Below are positions 36,915 through 45,052 of a stretch of DNA of 64,000 bases, piece by piece. Origin of the DNA: Mesorhizobium sp. M8A.F.Ca.ET.218.01.1.1 (GTDB lineage: Bacteria; Pseudomonadota; Alphaproteobacteria; Rhizobiales; Rhizobiaceae); contig NZ_SRUZ01000004.1 in assembly GCF_004791165.1 (NCBI RefSeq), positions 372,001-436,000 of the forward strand. Direction: 5' to 3'. Both the position numbers and the translations under genes were made by a program. The notes beneath the pieces were generated by a model. That model worked only from the letters and a program-made list of their open reading frames with translations, did no database searches and had not been told where the DNA came from. Position 1 is the stretch's first letter. Each line of letters begins with the position of its first letter.

Positions 36915-38012
36915 ATGTTCGAAGTCGTTGCATTCTGGCGAGCGCAAGCAAAAGCGCAGCGTCCTGGCCTGATCATTGCAGCCATATTGGGATTGCTGGT
37001 CTTCGGACCGCAGACAGCGAATGCCGCGCCGAACTGGACGCTCGATCCAGACGCTTCGGTGCTTACCTATCAGTCGGTCAAGAAGAACACGATCGTCGAA
37101 ACCAACAAGATCAGGAATATCACCGGCACGCTGAATTCCGCCGGTGATGCCAAGGTCAGCTTCGATCTCAATTCCGTCGACACGGGCGTTGACCTCCGCA
37201 ATGTGCGCATGCGATTCCTGTTCTTCGAAACATTCAAGTACCCGACGGCCGAGCTGACGGCAAAGGTGGACCCGGCAGCCTTTGCCGACTTGCCGGCCAA
37301 ACGCCGGATCAAGGCAACCTTGCCGTTCCGGCTCAGCCTACACGGCGTCGACAAGGACCTGGAGGCGAGCGTCGTCGTCACCATGATCAGTGACACTCAG
37401 GTCTCGGTTGCTTCCGAGGCTCCCGTTGCGGTGCATGTGGAGGACTTTGGCCTGCTGCCGAACGTTGACAAGCTACAGCAGGCCGCCAATGTGACGAACA
37501 TAGTGCCTACCGCCTCAGTGTCCTTCGATTTCGTCTTTACTGCTGACGGCAGCAAGCCGGCCGCGGTGCAGACCGTCGCTGCCGGCACCGCCGATGTCGG
37601 TCCCGTGGCCACTGACGCCGCGAAGGCCAATTTCAGCGATGAGGAGTGCCTCAACAGGTTTGCCGTGCTGTCCCGTACTGGTGCCATTTACTTCCGCTCG
37701 GCAAGCGCCAAGCTTGATGCCAAGAGCAAACCCTTGCTGACGGAGGTCGAAGGCGTCGTCGGCAAATGCCCGACCCTCAAGGTAGAGGTGTCCGGTTACA
37801 CTGATTCCGATGGATCGCCCGATGCAAACAAATTGCTGTCGGAACGGCGCGCACAGGCGGTTGCCAATGCTTTGGTCGTCGACGGCGTGCCGCGCGGCCA
37901 GATCAGTGCCGCCGGCTATGGTGAGGATAGGCCGGTTGCCGCCAACGACACGCCAAAGAACAAGGCGCTCAATCGGCGCATCGAATTCTCAGCCACGAAG
38001 CACGCGAACTGA
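36915..38012 (+). CDS. YceI-like/OmpA fusion envelope protein
   Basis: 365 residues. A hydrophobic segment (LIIAAILGLLVFGPQTANAA) serves as signal peptide. Residues 38-210 match the YceI lipocalin-like fold (NWTLDPDASVLTYQSVKKNT; TGTLNSAGDAKVSFDLNSVD; VNVRMRFLFFET-type strand). Residues about 245-360 are an OmpA-like peptidoglycan-binding domain (IYFRSASAKLDAKSKPLLTE; LKVEVSGYTDSDGSPDANKL; LSERRAQAVANALV). The protein would therefore hold a lipid-binding barrel at the cell wall. It lies between two caspase-like genes. The ligand is unknown. Confidence 0.88.
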   Translation: MFEVVAFWRAQAKAQRPGLIIAAILGLLVFGPQTANAAPNWTLDPDASVLTYQSVKKNTIVETNKIRNITGTLNSAGDAKVSFDLNSVDTGVDLRNVRMRFLFFETFKYPTAELTAKVDPAAFADLPAKRRIKATLPFRLSLHGVDKDLEASVVVTMISDTQVSVASEAPVAVHVEDFGLLPNVDKLQQAANVTNIVPTASVSFDFVFTADGSKPAAVQTVAAGTADVGPVATDAAKANFSDEECLNRFAVLSRTGAIYFRSASAKLDAKSKPLLTEVEGVVGKCPTLKVEVSGYTDSDGSPDANKLLSERRAQAVANALVVDGVPRGQISAAGYGEDRPVAANDTPKNKALNRRIEFSATKHAN

Positions 38013-38020
38013 GGTCGGGG

Positions 38021-39259
38021 GTGGGCTCCCGTCCATTCGCGTTTTGCGCTGGCTTGGTTCTCGACGCTGGCCTTGTTGCGATTGTCCTGCTTTTGACTTT
38101 GACCGCCGCCACCGCCGAGCGCCGTATCGCGCTGGTGCTCGGCAACTCGCAATATCAGCACGCAGCTCCGCTGGCCAATCCTGCACGCGATGCCCAGGCG
38201 ATAGCCGAGCGCCTGCAGAACCTTGGTTTCGAGGTGGTGTCTGGCTTCGATCTCACCAAGCAGCAGACGCAGGCCACAGTCGCCCAGTTCGCCAAGCAGG
38301 TGCGCGGCGCCGATGTGGCGCTTTTCTTCTATGCCGGCCATGGCCTGCAGGTTTCAGGCAAGAACTACCTGCTTCCGGTGGATGCCGCACTCGAGGACGA
38401 GACCTCGCTCGACTTTGAGGCCGTGTCGGTTGATTTCATTTTGCGCCAGATGTCTCGCGAGACAAGCATAAGGCTGGTGTTTCTGGACGCATGCCGGGAC
38501 AATCCTCTGGCCGATGTGCTGGCAAAGACCGCCGGCATCAAGGGTGCAAGCAGTGGCCTTGCGGAAATTCCGATCGAGAATGGCGGCGCCGGAACGCTCG
38601 TAGCCTTTGCCGCAAGTCCCAACCAGCTCGCCTATGACGGGTCTGGCGACCACTCGCCCTTCACGACGGCATTGCTCCAGCACATTGGGGAATCCAATGT
38701 CTCCATCACCGAAGCGATGGACAGGGTGACAAGTGACGTCTTCAAGACGACCGCCGGCAAGCAACGCCCCTGGATCAATGTCTCTTTGACCACCGAGGTT
38801 GTCCTGCACAAGGTCGATCTCAACGCGCCGCTGATCGTCGGCGAGGCGAGCACCCCGCAAGCTGAAGCCGGCTCCGAGACACGCAACACCGGCGCTTCGC
38901 CAAGCCAGAATGCCGATCAGCTTGCGCTTGATACTCTGCGTGCGAAAATCCCGAAGCTGGCTACCGACGGTCCTATCCTTTTCGACCGTCCTATCAAGTT
39001 CGGCGACCCGGCGATCGACGGCAAGAGCATCGCCCAACTGATCAAGAGCGAACCGCTTTTCAGTCCGGTGGAGGGCCTCGACAAGTCGGTGTGGGAAGGC
39101 AAGCACTGCGATAGCTGCCACGAGTGGAATGAGGTCCGGCTCTGCGAGCAGGCGAAGAATTTCGCTGCCAACGACGTCTCGGTCCTGCGCCTGCAGCATC
39201 CGCTTGGTACCCGCTTCAAGGTAGCGCTGGCAAGATGGGCGCAAGGCGGCTGCCAATAA
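38021..39259 (+). CDS. Secreted caspase-like protease with a C-terminal CXXCH motif
   Basis: 412 residues from GTG 38021, 8 bases after the previous stop with GAGGTCGGGG upstream. A hydrophobic signal segment (AGLVAIVLLLTLTAATAE) precedes the caspase fold: RRIALVLGNSQYQHAAPLAN, His107 in FYAGHGLQ and Cys158 in FLDACRDNPL. The C-terminal 120 residues are unrelated to the other two caspase-like proteins and hold KHCDSCHEWNE (Cys363, Cys366, His367), the covalent haem c signature, followed by a further Cys. Periplasmic location would allow haem attachment. The haem role is inference. Confidence 0.88.
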   Translation: MGSRPFAFCAGLVLDAGLVAIVLLLTLTAATAERRIALVLGNSQYQHAAPLANPARDAQAIAERLQNLGFEVVSGFDLTKQQTQATVAQFAKQVRGADVALFFYAGHGLQVSGKNYLLPVDAALEDETSLDFEAVSVDFILRQMSRETSIRLVFLDACRDNPLADVLAKTAGIKGASSGLAEIPIENGGAGTLVAFAASPNQLAYDGSGDHSPFTTALLQHIGESNVSITEAMDRVTSDVFKTTAGKQRPWINVSLTTEVVLHKVDLNAPLIVGEASTPQAEAGSETRNTGASPSQNADQLALDTLRAKIPKLATDGPILFDRPIKFGDPAIDGKSIAQLIKSEPLFSPVEGLDKSVWEGKHCDSCHEWNEVRLCEQAKNFAANDVSVLRLQHPLGTRFKVALARWAQGGCQ

Positions 39260-39312
39260 TGCCGGACTGATGCCGGCGATGGTGGATGGCGGGTAGGGAT
39301 CGGCGAGTGGCG

Positions 39313-39849
39313 TTACGCTTCCATCTCCGCCATCCGAATGCCCATTTCGACAAAGGCCGAAAGCACGGCAAAGCGGTCCGCCAGCGAGGCCCGGGCCAGC
39401 CCGGCCAGAATTCCGGCATTGACGGCATGGGCGGCAGGAAATCCGGTCGACACCATGTCGAGGGTCGGGTCGCGCCACATCGCTGCCAGAGCGATCCAGG
39501 CGGCCGGCGTCGCCGGCGGCAGGTCCAGGGAATTGCTCAAGACCGCTTGATGGTCGGGATTATCAGGTTCGCCGACGCGGTCGTGGACAAGCGCCAGCAA
39601 TTCGAGATCCCGGTCCGCCAGGAGCTCGGCGAGATTGCTCAGGCATTCATGTCCCCACCAGACGGCGGCTCGCTCAGGCAGGAGGTAGGCACAGAACGTG
39701 ACTGCTTCTTCCGGCACGCGCCCGGCAAGCAGGGCTCGGCAAAAATCAAGCGGCGGCTGGCCGGTGGCCAGCGATTTCATGTCCCTGGCGATGGCGGGAC
39801 AAGCAAGAAACAGATCCCGTGCCGTTCTGTATCCGAGTTCATTGGCCAT
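39313..39849 (-). CDS. T6SS-neighbourhood protein resembling DUF6931
   Basis: 178 residues from ATG 39849 (a GTG 9 bases earlier is possible). It is all-helical and soluble, with no signal peptide: DLFLACPAIARDMKSLATGQ, AVTFCAYLLPERAAVWWGHE, AAWIALAAMWRDP and a closing FVEMGIRMAEMEA. The pattern of an AVWWG core resembles proteins I recall as DUF6931, found near T6SS genes. The family name is from memory and uncertain. The gene is on the strand opposite the two caspase-like genes that flank it. The function is unknown. Confidence 0.6.
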   Translation of the reverse strand: MANELGYRTARDLFLACPAIARDMKSLATGQPPLDFCRALLAGRVPEEAVTFCAYLLPERAAVWWGHECLSNLAELLADRDLELLALVHDRVGEPDNPDHQAVLSNSLDLPPATPAAWIALAAMWRDPTLDMVSTGFPAAHAVNAGILAGLARASLADRFAVLSAFVEMGIRMAEMEA

Positions 39850-40027
39850 GGCTGCCACACCCCGAGAGCCACCAGAACAGCACTCAAGCCTGTGGCCGAG
39901 CGCCGGTCAAGCGCGTCAGTCGTTGGCAGGTGGTGACGAAGGGCGTCATGCGTTTGTTCACAGACAATCGCTTCCCGATTTGATACGATGCGCGCCAGCG
40001 AAATCCTCTCAGACAGGAGTGACGGTC

Positions 40028-40567
40028 ATGCGATGGGGCAGTTCAGCCTTGGCATTGGCGGCCATGCTTCTTGCAACGCACGTCCTTGCCGATCCGCTTC
40101 AGAAATCGGAAGACATCGTCAAGTTCTTCGCCGGACAGACCGGCAATCTCGGTGCCGCGCGCGGCATCTGCGTCGGCTCGGAGGAAGAGTGCAAGAGCAA
40201 GGCCGAGAAGACTGGCTCAGCTCAACAAAAGACCGGTCTCGACATGATGATCAATTTTGCCCTTGATTCCGCGCAACTTGACCAGACGGCGCGCACCGAA
40301 CTCGACGAGTTCGCCAAGGCGCTGAAGGACAATCGGCTGAGCACGTTCAGCTTTGTCGTTGAAGGTCATACCGATGCAACCGGCACGGATCGCTACAACC
40401 AGGACCTGTCGCAGCGGCGGGCCAAGTCGGTGGCCGCGTTCCTCGAAGCGAACGGCGTTGAATCGGCGCGGCTCGAAGCGATCGGCCTGGGCAAGTCGCA
40501 CCCGCGTGTCGCCAATCCCTACGATCCGGTCAACCGGCGCGTGGAAATGCGCATCAGGACCGAGTAG
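40028..40567 (+). CDS. OmpA-family peptidoglycan-binding protein
   Basis: 179 residues from ATG 40028 (CAGGAG upstream). The signal peptide is RWGSSALALAAMLLATHVLA, cut before DPLQK. Residues about 70-178 are the OmpA-like domain (GLDMMINFALDSAQLDQTAR; FVVEGHTDATGTDRYNQDLS; QRRAKSVAAFLEANGVE; VNRRVEMRI). It has no barrel, so it is a periplasmic wall-binding protein. It converges with the third caspase-like gene. Confidence 0.88.
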   Translation: MRWGSSALALAAMLLATHVLADPLQKSEDIVKFFAGQTGNLGAARGICVGSEEECKSKAEKTGSAQQKTGLDMMINFALDSAQLDQTARTELDEFAKALKDNRLSTFSFVVEGHTDATGTDRYNQDLSQRRAKSVAAFLEANGVESARLEAIGLGKSHPRVANPYDPVNRRVEMRIRTE

Positions 40568-40650
40568 GCGGTTGCCGCCAGGCTGATCTTTAACAGCGAC
40601 ACTGGCAAGGGATCTCGTCCAAACGCCGGTCACCCCTTGATGCCTTCTGA

Positions 40651-41883
40651 TCAATGTTTGAGCGCGCTGCCGATCATAACGCCGGTGCCGAAAATGAGCG
40701 CCCTGGCCAGGAAGTCATTATTGTCTCTCGGCGGCGGTTCGTCGCGCACGATGATCTCGCTGCTGCGCCTGCGCTGGACAACCTGCTGTTGCTTGTGTGG
40801 CACCGGCTTCAGGGTACGGGTCTTCTGCACGACCCGTCCCTTCGGCGGCGCCGCAGTCTGCTTGCCCGCCTTCAGCTGGTCGATGTCGAGCCTTGCCACG
40901 GTGGCGAAGCGGCCGCCCGGGAACTGGTCAAGATACGCCTCGTAATAGGGAATGGCGTTGTTTTTCGAGGCCTCATCCCAAAGGCGTTGCTCGACCTCCC
41001 AGGATGGGGGATCGGTGGCCACCGGCTCAGGGGCGGGCGAGGCCGACGTCTTGGCTGCATCGGCGATTGGCGCCGCCGCCGCTTGTGCCGCTGGCTTGCC
41101 AAGGAAAACCTCGCGCCCCAGCGATGCGTTGTGCCATGGGCGCTGCCGACCTTGCGTGGCTTCTGTCACGTCGCCGCGCACGCGCGTCAGCGCGCTCTGG
41201 ATCTCGACCCCGGGCTCGGTGAGGTGCTTGGCCAACGCCAGCGAGTAGGGGCTGTCGACGCCGTTGCCGTCGAAAGCGACAGCACCGGGATCGGCCGCAT
41301 AAGCAATCAAGACACCGCCGGCGCCGACGCCGTCTGCCTTTGCATCCACCGGCGCGAGGCCGGCACCGAGCGAGCGGCTCTTGGGCAGCGCCGTGGCCAG
41401 CGTGCGAGCCAGCGGATTGTCGCGGCAGGCATCGAGGATGATGATGCCGACGGCGGGATCGGCAGGCAGCGCCGCCATGAACTCGTCGATCTGAACTGTG
41501 CGGGTCTTGAGATAGGCGGGTGAGGTCAGGTCGGCGTCGACCGGTATGAGATAGTTCTTGCCGTCGACCTGCATGCCGTGGCCGGCGTAGAAGATGACCG
41601 CGAGGTCCGCGTTGTAGGATTCTTCGGTGAATTTGCTGATCAGGCCATGCATGCCGGCATTGTCCTGGTCGACGCCTTCGATCACTTCGAAGCCGGCGTT
41701 GCGCAGCGTCGACGCAATCAGGTGGGCATCGTTCGCTGGGTTCGGCAAGGCAACGGCGTTGACATATTTGCTGTTGCCGATGACCAGCGCGACACGCTTG
41801 CTCTCGGCTGTTGCGGCCTGGACGCCGAAGGCGGCAAGGATGGAAAGGACAAGTCCGCTCAAAAGGTTGGCAAACAGTTTCAT
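40651..41883 (-). CDS. Secreted caspase-like protease with a C-terminal membrane segment
   Basis: 410 residues. The signal peptide is KLFANLLSGLVLSILAAFGV. The caspase fold follows: RVALVIGNSKYVNAVALPNP, His102 in FYAGHGMQ and Cys153 in ILDACRDNPL. An Ala/Pro linker leads to PPSWEVEQRLWDEASKNNAI and YYEAYLDQFPGGRFATVARL, a helical module often found after bacterial caspase domains. A basic segment and a final hydrophobic stretch (FLARALIFGTGVMIGSAL) end it. It is the only one of the three on the minus strand and lies 230 bases downstream of the peptidoglycan hydrolase gene, on the same strand. Confidence 0.9.
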   Translation of the reverse strand: MKLFANLLSGLVLSILAAFGVQAATAESKRVALVIGNSKYVNAVALPNPANDAHLIASTLRNAGFEVIEGVDQDNAGMHGLISKFTEESYNADLAVIFYAGHGMQVDGKNYLIPVDADLTSPAYLKTRTVQIDEFMAALPADPAVGIIILDACRDNPLARTLATALPKSRSLGAGLAPVDAKADGVGAGGVLIAYAADPGAVAFDGNGVDSPYSLALAKHLTEPGVEIQSALTRVRGDVTEATQGRQRPWHNASLGREVFLGKPAAQAAAAPIADAAKTSASPAPEPVATDPPSWEVEQRLWDEASKNNAIPYYEAYLDQFPGGRFATVARLDIDQLKAGKQTAAPPKGRVVQKTRTLKPVPHKQQQVVQRRRSSEIIVRDEPPPRDNNDFLARALIFGTGVMIGSALKH

Positions 41884-42113
41884 GGATCAGCCCTCCGGCC
41901 CGTCGGGGCACACTATTGATCTCTGCGCATGCTCAATTCGTCAGGGACAATGTCGCCTCGGCCAAAATGGCTCTCAGCTTATGTCGCCCCGACGACAGTT
42001 TAGGTTCACCGGGTGCACTCTGGCCTCTGCAAATATTTGCCGACATACCAGCCGCCAGTGTCAAAACCGATCGACCAGGCGATCGTTGTGTCGCTTTTGA
42101 GCCGGGACGGTCA

Positions 42114-44543
42114 CTAACCTGGCTCAAGCGTCTCTTGGATTGAATTGAGCAGCGCGGTTATCGCCTGTTTGTACTTCTCGAACTCCGGCGACGTCTGCCG
42201 GACCTCGGTCGTGGTTGTCGCCGGCTGGGTCTGATCGGTCACCACGCGCGGCACTTTCTGCCCCATTTTCCGCTCGGCCCACTCGATGACGTAGCCGACG
42301 GTCTTGCCGGTCAGGAACGGGTTGGCCTGGATCACCGCTGCGCCCAGAACGGCGCTCAATTGCGACGAACCCGGCGCCGCCAGCACCTGGTGCGCCCCCT
42401 CCATGCCGAGGAAATGGCAAAGATACAGGCGCCCGGCGGTGATCTGGTGGCCGCGGGCGCGCAGATAGGCCTCCCCTTCGCGCGCCAGGTTACGCACCAT
42501 TTCGCGCGACAGCGTCGCGTCATAGCGAAGCGCGAGCAGGTCGGCGGTCGAAAGCGATCGGGCAAGGTCGGGACGATAGGTGTTCATCATCCGGATCCAG
42601 GTCTTGGTGATGAACTGGCCGGCGCCGGTTGCCGACGAGTTGGGGTTCTTGGCGCGGGCGCTGCCGCCGCTTTCGACGTGAACGATCCGGTCGGTCAGCG
42701 TCTCGACCGCGGAATCGCCGGGCCCGCCGGAACTGACGGAAACGGCGGTGGCGACTGCGGTGACTGTCCCGAGCGGGTCGATCGCCTCGCCGTTCTCGTA
42801 GAGCTCGAAATGCAGATGCGGGCCGGTCGAAAGCCCTGTAGTGCCGATATAGCCGATGACGTCGCCAGCCTTCACCTTGGTACCGACACCGCCGGCGATG
42901 GCGAATTTTTGCATATGCGCATAGCGCGTCTCGCGGCCGTTCGCATGCGTGATCTTCACCAGATTGCCATAGCTGCCGCCATCGCCCTGGAACGAAATCT
43001 CGCCGTCGAAAGAGGCCATGACAGGCGTCCCAACCGGAGCCGCCCAGTCGACACCCTTGTGGATCCGAACCGTGCCGAGGATCGGATGCTTGCGTGGGCC
43101 GAAGGTCGACGTCATCACCCCGGCGACCGGCGTGACCATGCCGTGGGCTATGGACAGCGAACGGACCTGATCATCGCCCGTCACGCAGGCATACTGGCCG
43201 TCGCTTTGCTGATAGACGAAGCAGTCGAGGTTCTTGTCCTTACCGAGGACGCCGACGTAAAGCACCCGTCCGGATATCTCGCCTTGGCCGCGCGGAGTCT
43301 GCGAGTAGATCAGCACCAGGCGCTGGTCCTCGCTGGCGAAAGCGTCGAGATCCTGTCCCCTCGACAGATACGTGATCGCTTCGCCGATCACGCTGGTCGG
43401 CACCTTGTTGCGTGCCGCGGTCGAGTAGATTGCGTCGAGCAGGCGGTACTGCCGCTTGGGCCCCCCCTGGTCCGAGGCACCGGAATAGTTGAAGAGGTCC
43501 TCGCGAACCCAGGGGTCGACCCCTGAAACGAAGGCGTCCGCGGCGTTGCGCGTCAGCGTACCGACATAGACGTTCCTTGCATAGACCGAGACCTGCATCA
43601 GCGACAGCGTCGTCGTCTCGCGGTTCGGCCGGAAGCCTCGCATGGCGACCACAAAACCGGCCTCGAGCCCATCGCGCTTGAACAGCGCTTTCAGCGCCTC
43701 GCCCGCAAGCCTGGCGTCCTCCTCGGAGAAATGCGCGTCGAGCGCCACGCTTTCCAGGCTGCGGTCGTTGAGGATTTTCACGAAAGTGTCCTCTGTCGCC
43801 GCGAAGCGCTGATATTCGCTGGTGACGGTCGCGGCTGTGGTGTTGTTCTCGATAGCGGTTCTCTTGAAGGCGGGGAGCGCTGCCTCTCCCTGGTCGATGG
43901 TCTCGCCCCAGCCGGCCTCGGGGTCGTCTGAGTCGGCTTTGGGCGCCGAACCGGCGGGGATATCGCCCGCATCCGGCGGCGCCTGCAGGTCGTTCGCCAG
44001 ATCGCCCGGTTGGTCGTTGGGCGCAGGTGCGGGCGAGGTCGGTTGCTGATCGTCTGGTGCTGCAGCGGAGGACTTCGGAGCAGTCTGCCGCTGCGCCTGG
44101 AAGAAGGCAAAATCCTCCTGCGTCGACGGGATCGTCGTCATGAACTTTTCGCTGGCGCTCAGCATCACGTCGGACAGAATCTCGATCTGCGGCGAGGCCC
44201 CGGAACTATCGAGTTCGGCCGGGCGCGCAGCCGTGTGGCCCTTCGCGGCGCTGTCCGCATCAGGCGCCAGCGTGATCCACATCGGGTCACCGGCAAGGTC
44301 AATGATGGCCGGCACATAGACCGAGGCGTCGGGCGGCACGTCTTCCATACCTTCGACGGGATGCAGTTCCTCATCCTCGTCGCCGAACGACCAGTTGTCC
44401 TTGGTGAGATAGAAGCCGGTGGCGATCGCGATGACGGTGAGCGTTGCAACGCCAGCAAGAACGTGGCGCCAGAGTTTGCGTCTGCGCTCGGCCAAGCGCG
44501 CCAGCTTCTTCTGTTTGAAGCTCCTGTCGATGCTGTGCGTCAC
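42114..44543 (-). CDS. Membrane-anchored M23 peptidase/lytic transglycosylase fusion
   Basis: 809 residues from GTG 44543, whose GTGA overlaps the stop of the DUF1036 gene. A basic N-terminus and one membrane helix (HVLAGVATLTVIAIATGFYL) place the rest in the periplasm. After a long linker comes an M23/LytM zinc endopeptidase domain (HKGVDWAAPVGTPVMASFDG; metal-ligand HLHFELYENG, His576 and His578). An SLT-like transglycosylase domain with RIVHVESGGSARAKNPNS (likely catalytic Glu) and TGAGQFITKTWIRM follows. Both wall bonds, peptide and glycan, could be cut by one protein, which could open peptidoglycan for T6SS assembly. Confidence 0.9.
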   Translation of the reverse strand: MTHSIDRSFKQKKLARLAERRRKLWRHVLAGVATLTVIAIATGFYLTKDNWSFGDEDEELHPVEGMEDVPPDASVYVPAIIDLAGDPMWITLAPDADSAAKGHTAARPAELDSSGASPQIEILSDVMLSASEKFMTTIPSTQEDFAFFQAQRQTAPKSSAAAPDDQQPTSPAPAPNDQPGDLANDLQAPPDAGDIPAGSAPKADSDDPEAGWGETIDQGEAALPAFKRTAIENNTTAATVTSEYQRFAATEDTFVKILNDRSLESVALDAHFSEEDARLAGEALKALFKRDGLEAGFVVAMRGFRPNRETTTLSLMQVSVYARNVYVGTLTRNAADAFVSGVDPWVREDLFNYSGASDQGGPKRQYRLLDAIYSTAARNKVPTSVIGEAITYLSRGQDLDAFASEDQRLVLIYSQTPRGQGEISGRVLYVGVLGKDKNLDCFVYQQSDGQYACVTGDDQVRSLSIAHGMVTPVAGVMTSTFGPRKHPILGTVRIHKGVDWAAPVGTPVMASFDGEISFQGDGGSYGNLVKITHANGRETRYAHMQKFAIAGGVGTKVKAGDVIGYIGTTGLSTGPHLHFELYENGEAIDPLGTVTAVATAVSVSSGGPGDSAVETLTDRIVHVESGGSARAKNPNSSATGAGQFITKTWIRMMNTYRPDLARSLSTADLLALRYDATLSREMVRNLAREGEAYLRARGHQITAGRLYLCHFLGMEGAHQVLAAPGSSQLSAVLGAAVIQANPFLTGKTVGYVIEWAERKMGQKVPRVVTDQTQPATTTTEVRQTSPEFEKYKQAITALLNSIQETLEPG

Positions 44544-45040
44544 GGGCTGTTTCCGGTCAGGAAATAAGTCCAGCGCACCTGCTCCAGCGTATCGACCTCG
44601 ACGAAACGCGCCGCGATGTGACCGCGCTGCCAGCACTCCTCAATGCCACGGATGGAGAAGCGGCGCCGATCAACGCACATCTCGGTCGATCCGTTGAGGA
44701 TGGCGTGGCCGAACACGTCGGTCGCGTAGAGGTAGATGTAGCGGTTGGCCAGTTCCTCGCGGATGATGTTCACGCAATGGTTGGCGCCGATGGTCCACCA
44801 GCCATCGGTCTGATCGGCATTGTCAACCTTCTGTCCGACGGCGAGGTTGACTACGTCGAGCGTCTGGTTGCAGACAGTGAATTCGGCATGCGCCCTGCTG
44901 GTCGAGAGGACAACGAGCAGCGCCGCGCCGAACAGCGCGGAAAATGCCAGGCGGTGGGAGAAGTCCGGCAATAATCGAAACCAACTACGCTTTGTGCGTG
45001 ACGAGGGCTGGCAAAATGAATGCGAGGGGCGAAGGTCCAT
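44540..45040 (-). CDS. DUF1036 exported protein
   Basis: 166 residues. A hydrophobic signal segment (RLAFSALFGAALLVVLSTSR) ends near AHAEF. The mature part is DUF1036: FTVCNQTLDVVNLAVGQKVD, GWWTIGANHCVNIIREEL, YIYLYATDVFGHAILNG and FSIRGIEECWQRGH. Conserved cysteines probably form disulfides. The gene starts 12 bases after PpkA ends and its stop overlaps the hydrolase start, so the three are tightly coupled. DUF1036 has no assigned role. Operon position suggests a periplasmic accessory to the kinase or to wall remodelling. Confidence 0.88.
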   Translation of the reverse strand: MDLRPSHSFCQPSSRTKRSWFRLLPDFSHRLAFSALFGAALLVVLSTSRAHAEFTVCNQTLDVVNLAVGQKVDNADQTDGWWTIGANHCVNIIREELANRYIYLYATDVFGHAILNGSTEMCVDRRRFSIRGIEECWQRGHIAARFVEVDTLEQVRWTYFLTGNSP

Positions 45041-45052
45041 CGGCGTTCATAT

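Noticed and set aside
33937..41883. Caspase-like genes as a cytosolic anti-phage (gasdermin/CBASS-type) defence system
   Set aside because: All three carry signal peptides, no gasdermin or cyclic-oligonucleotide synthase is near, and the neighbours are T6SS and envelope genes.
42360..43526. 388-codon open frame on the plus strand
   Set aside because: Shadow of the M23/transglycosylase gene. No domain and unnatural composition.
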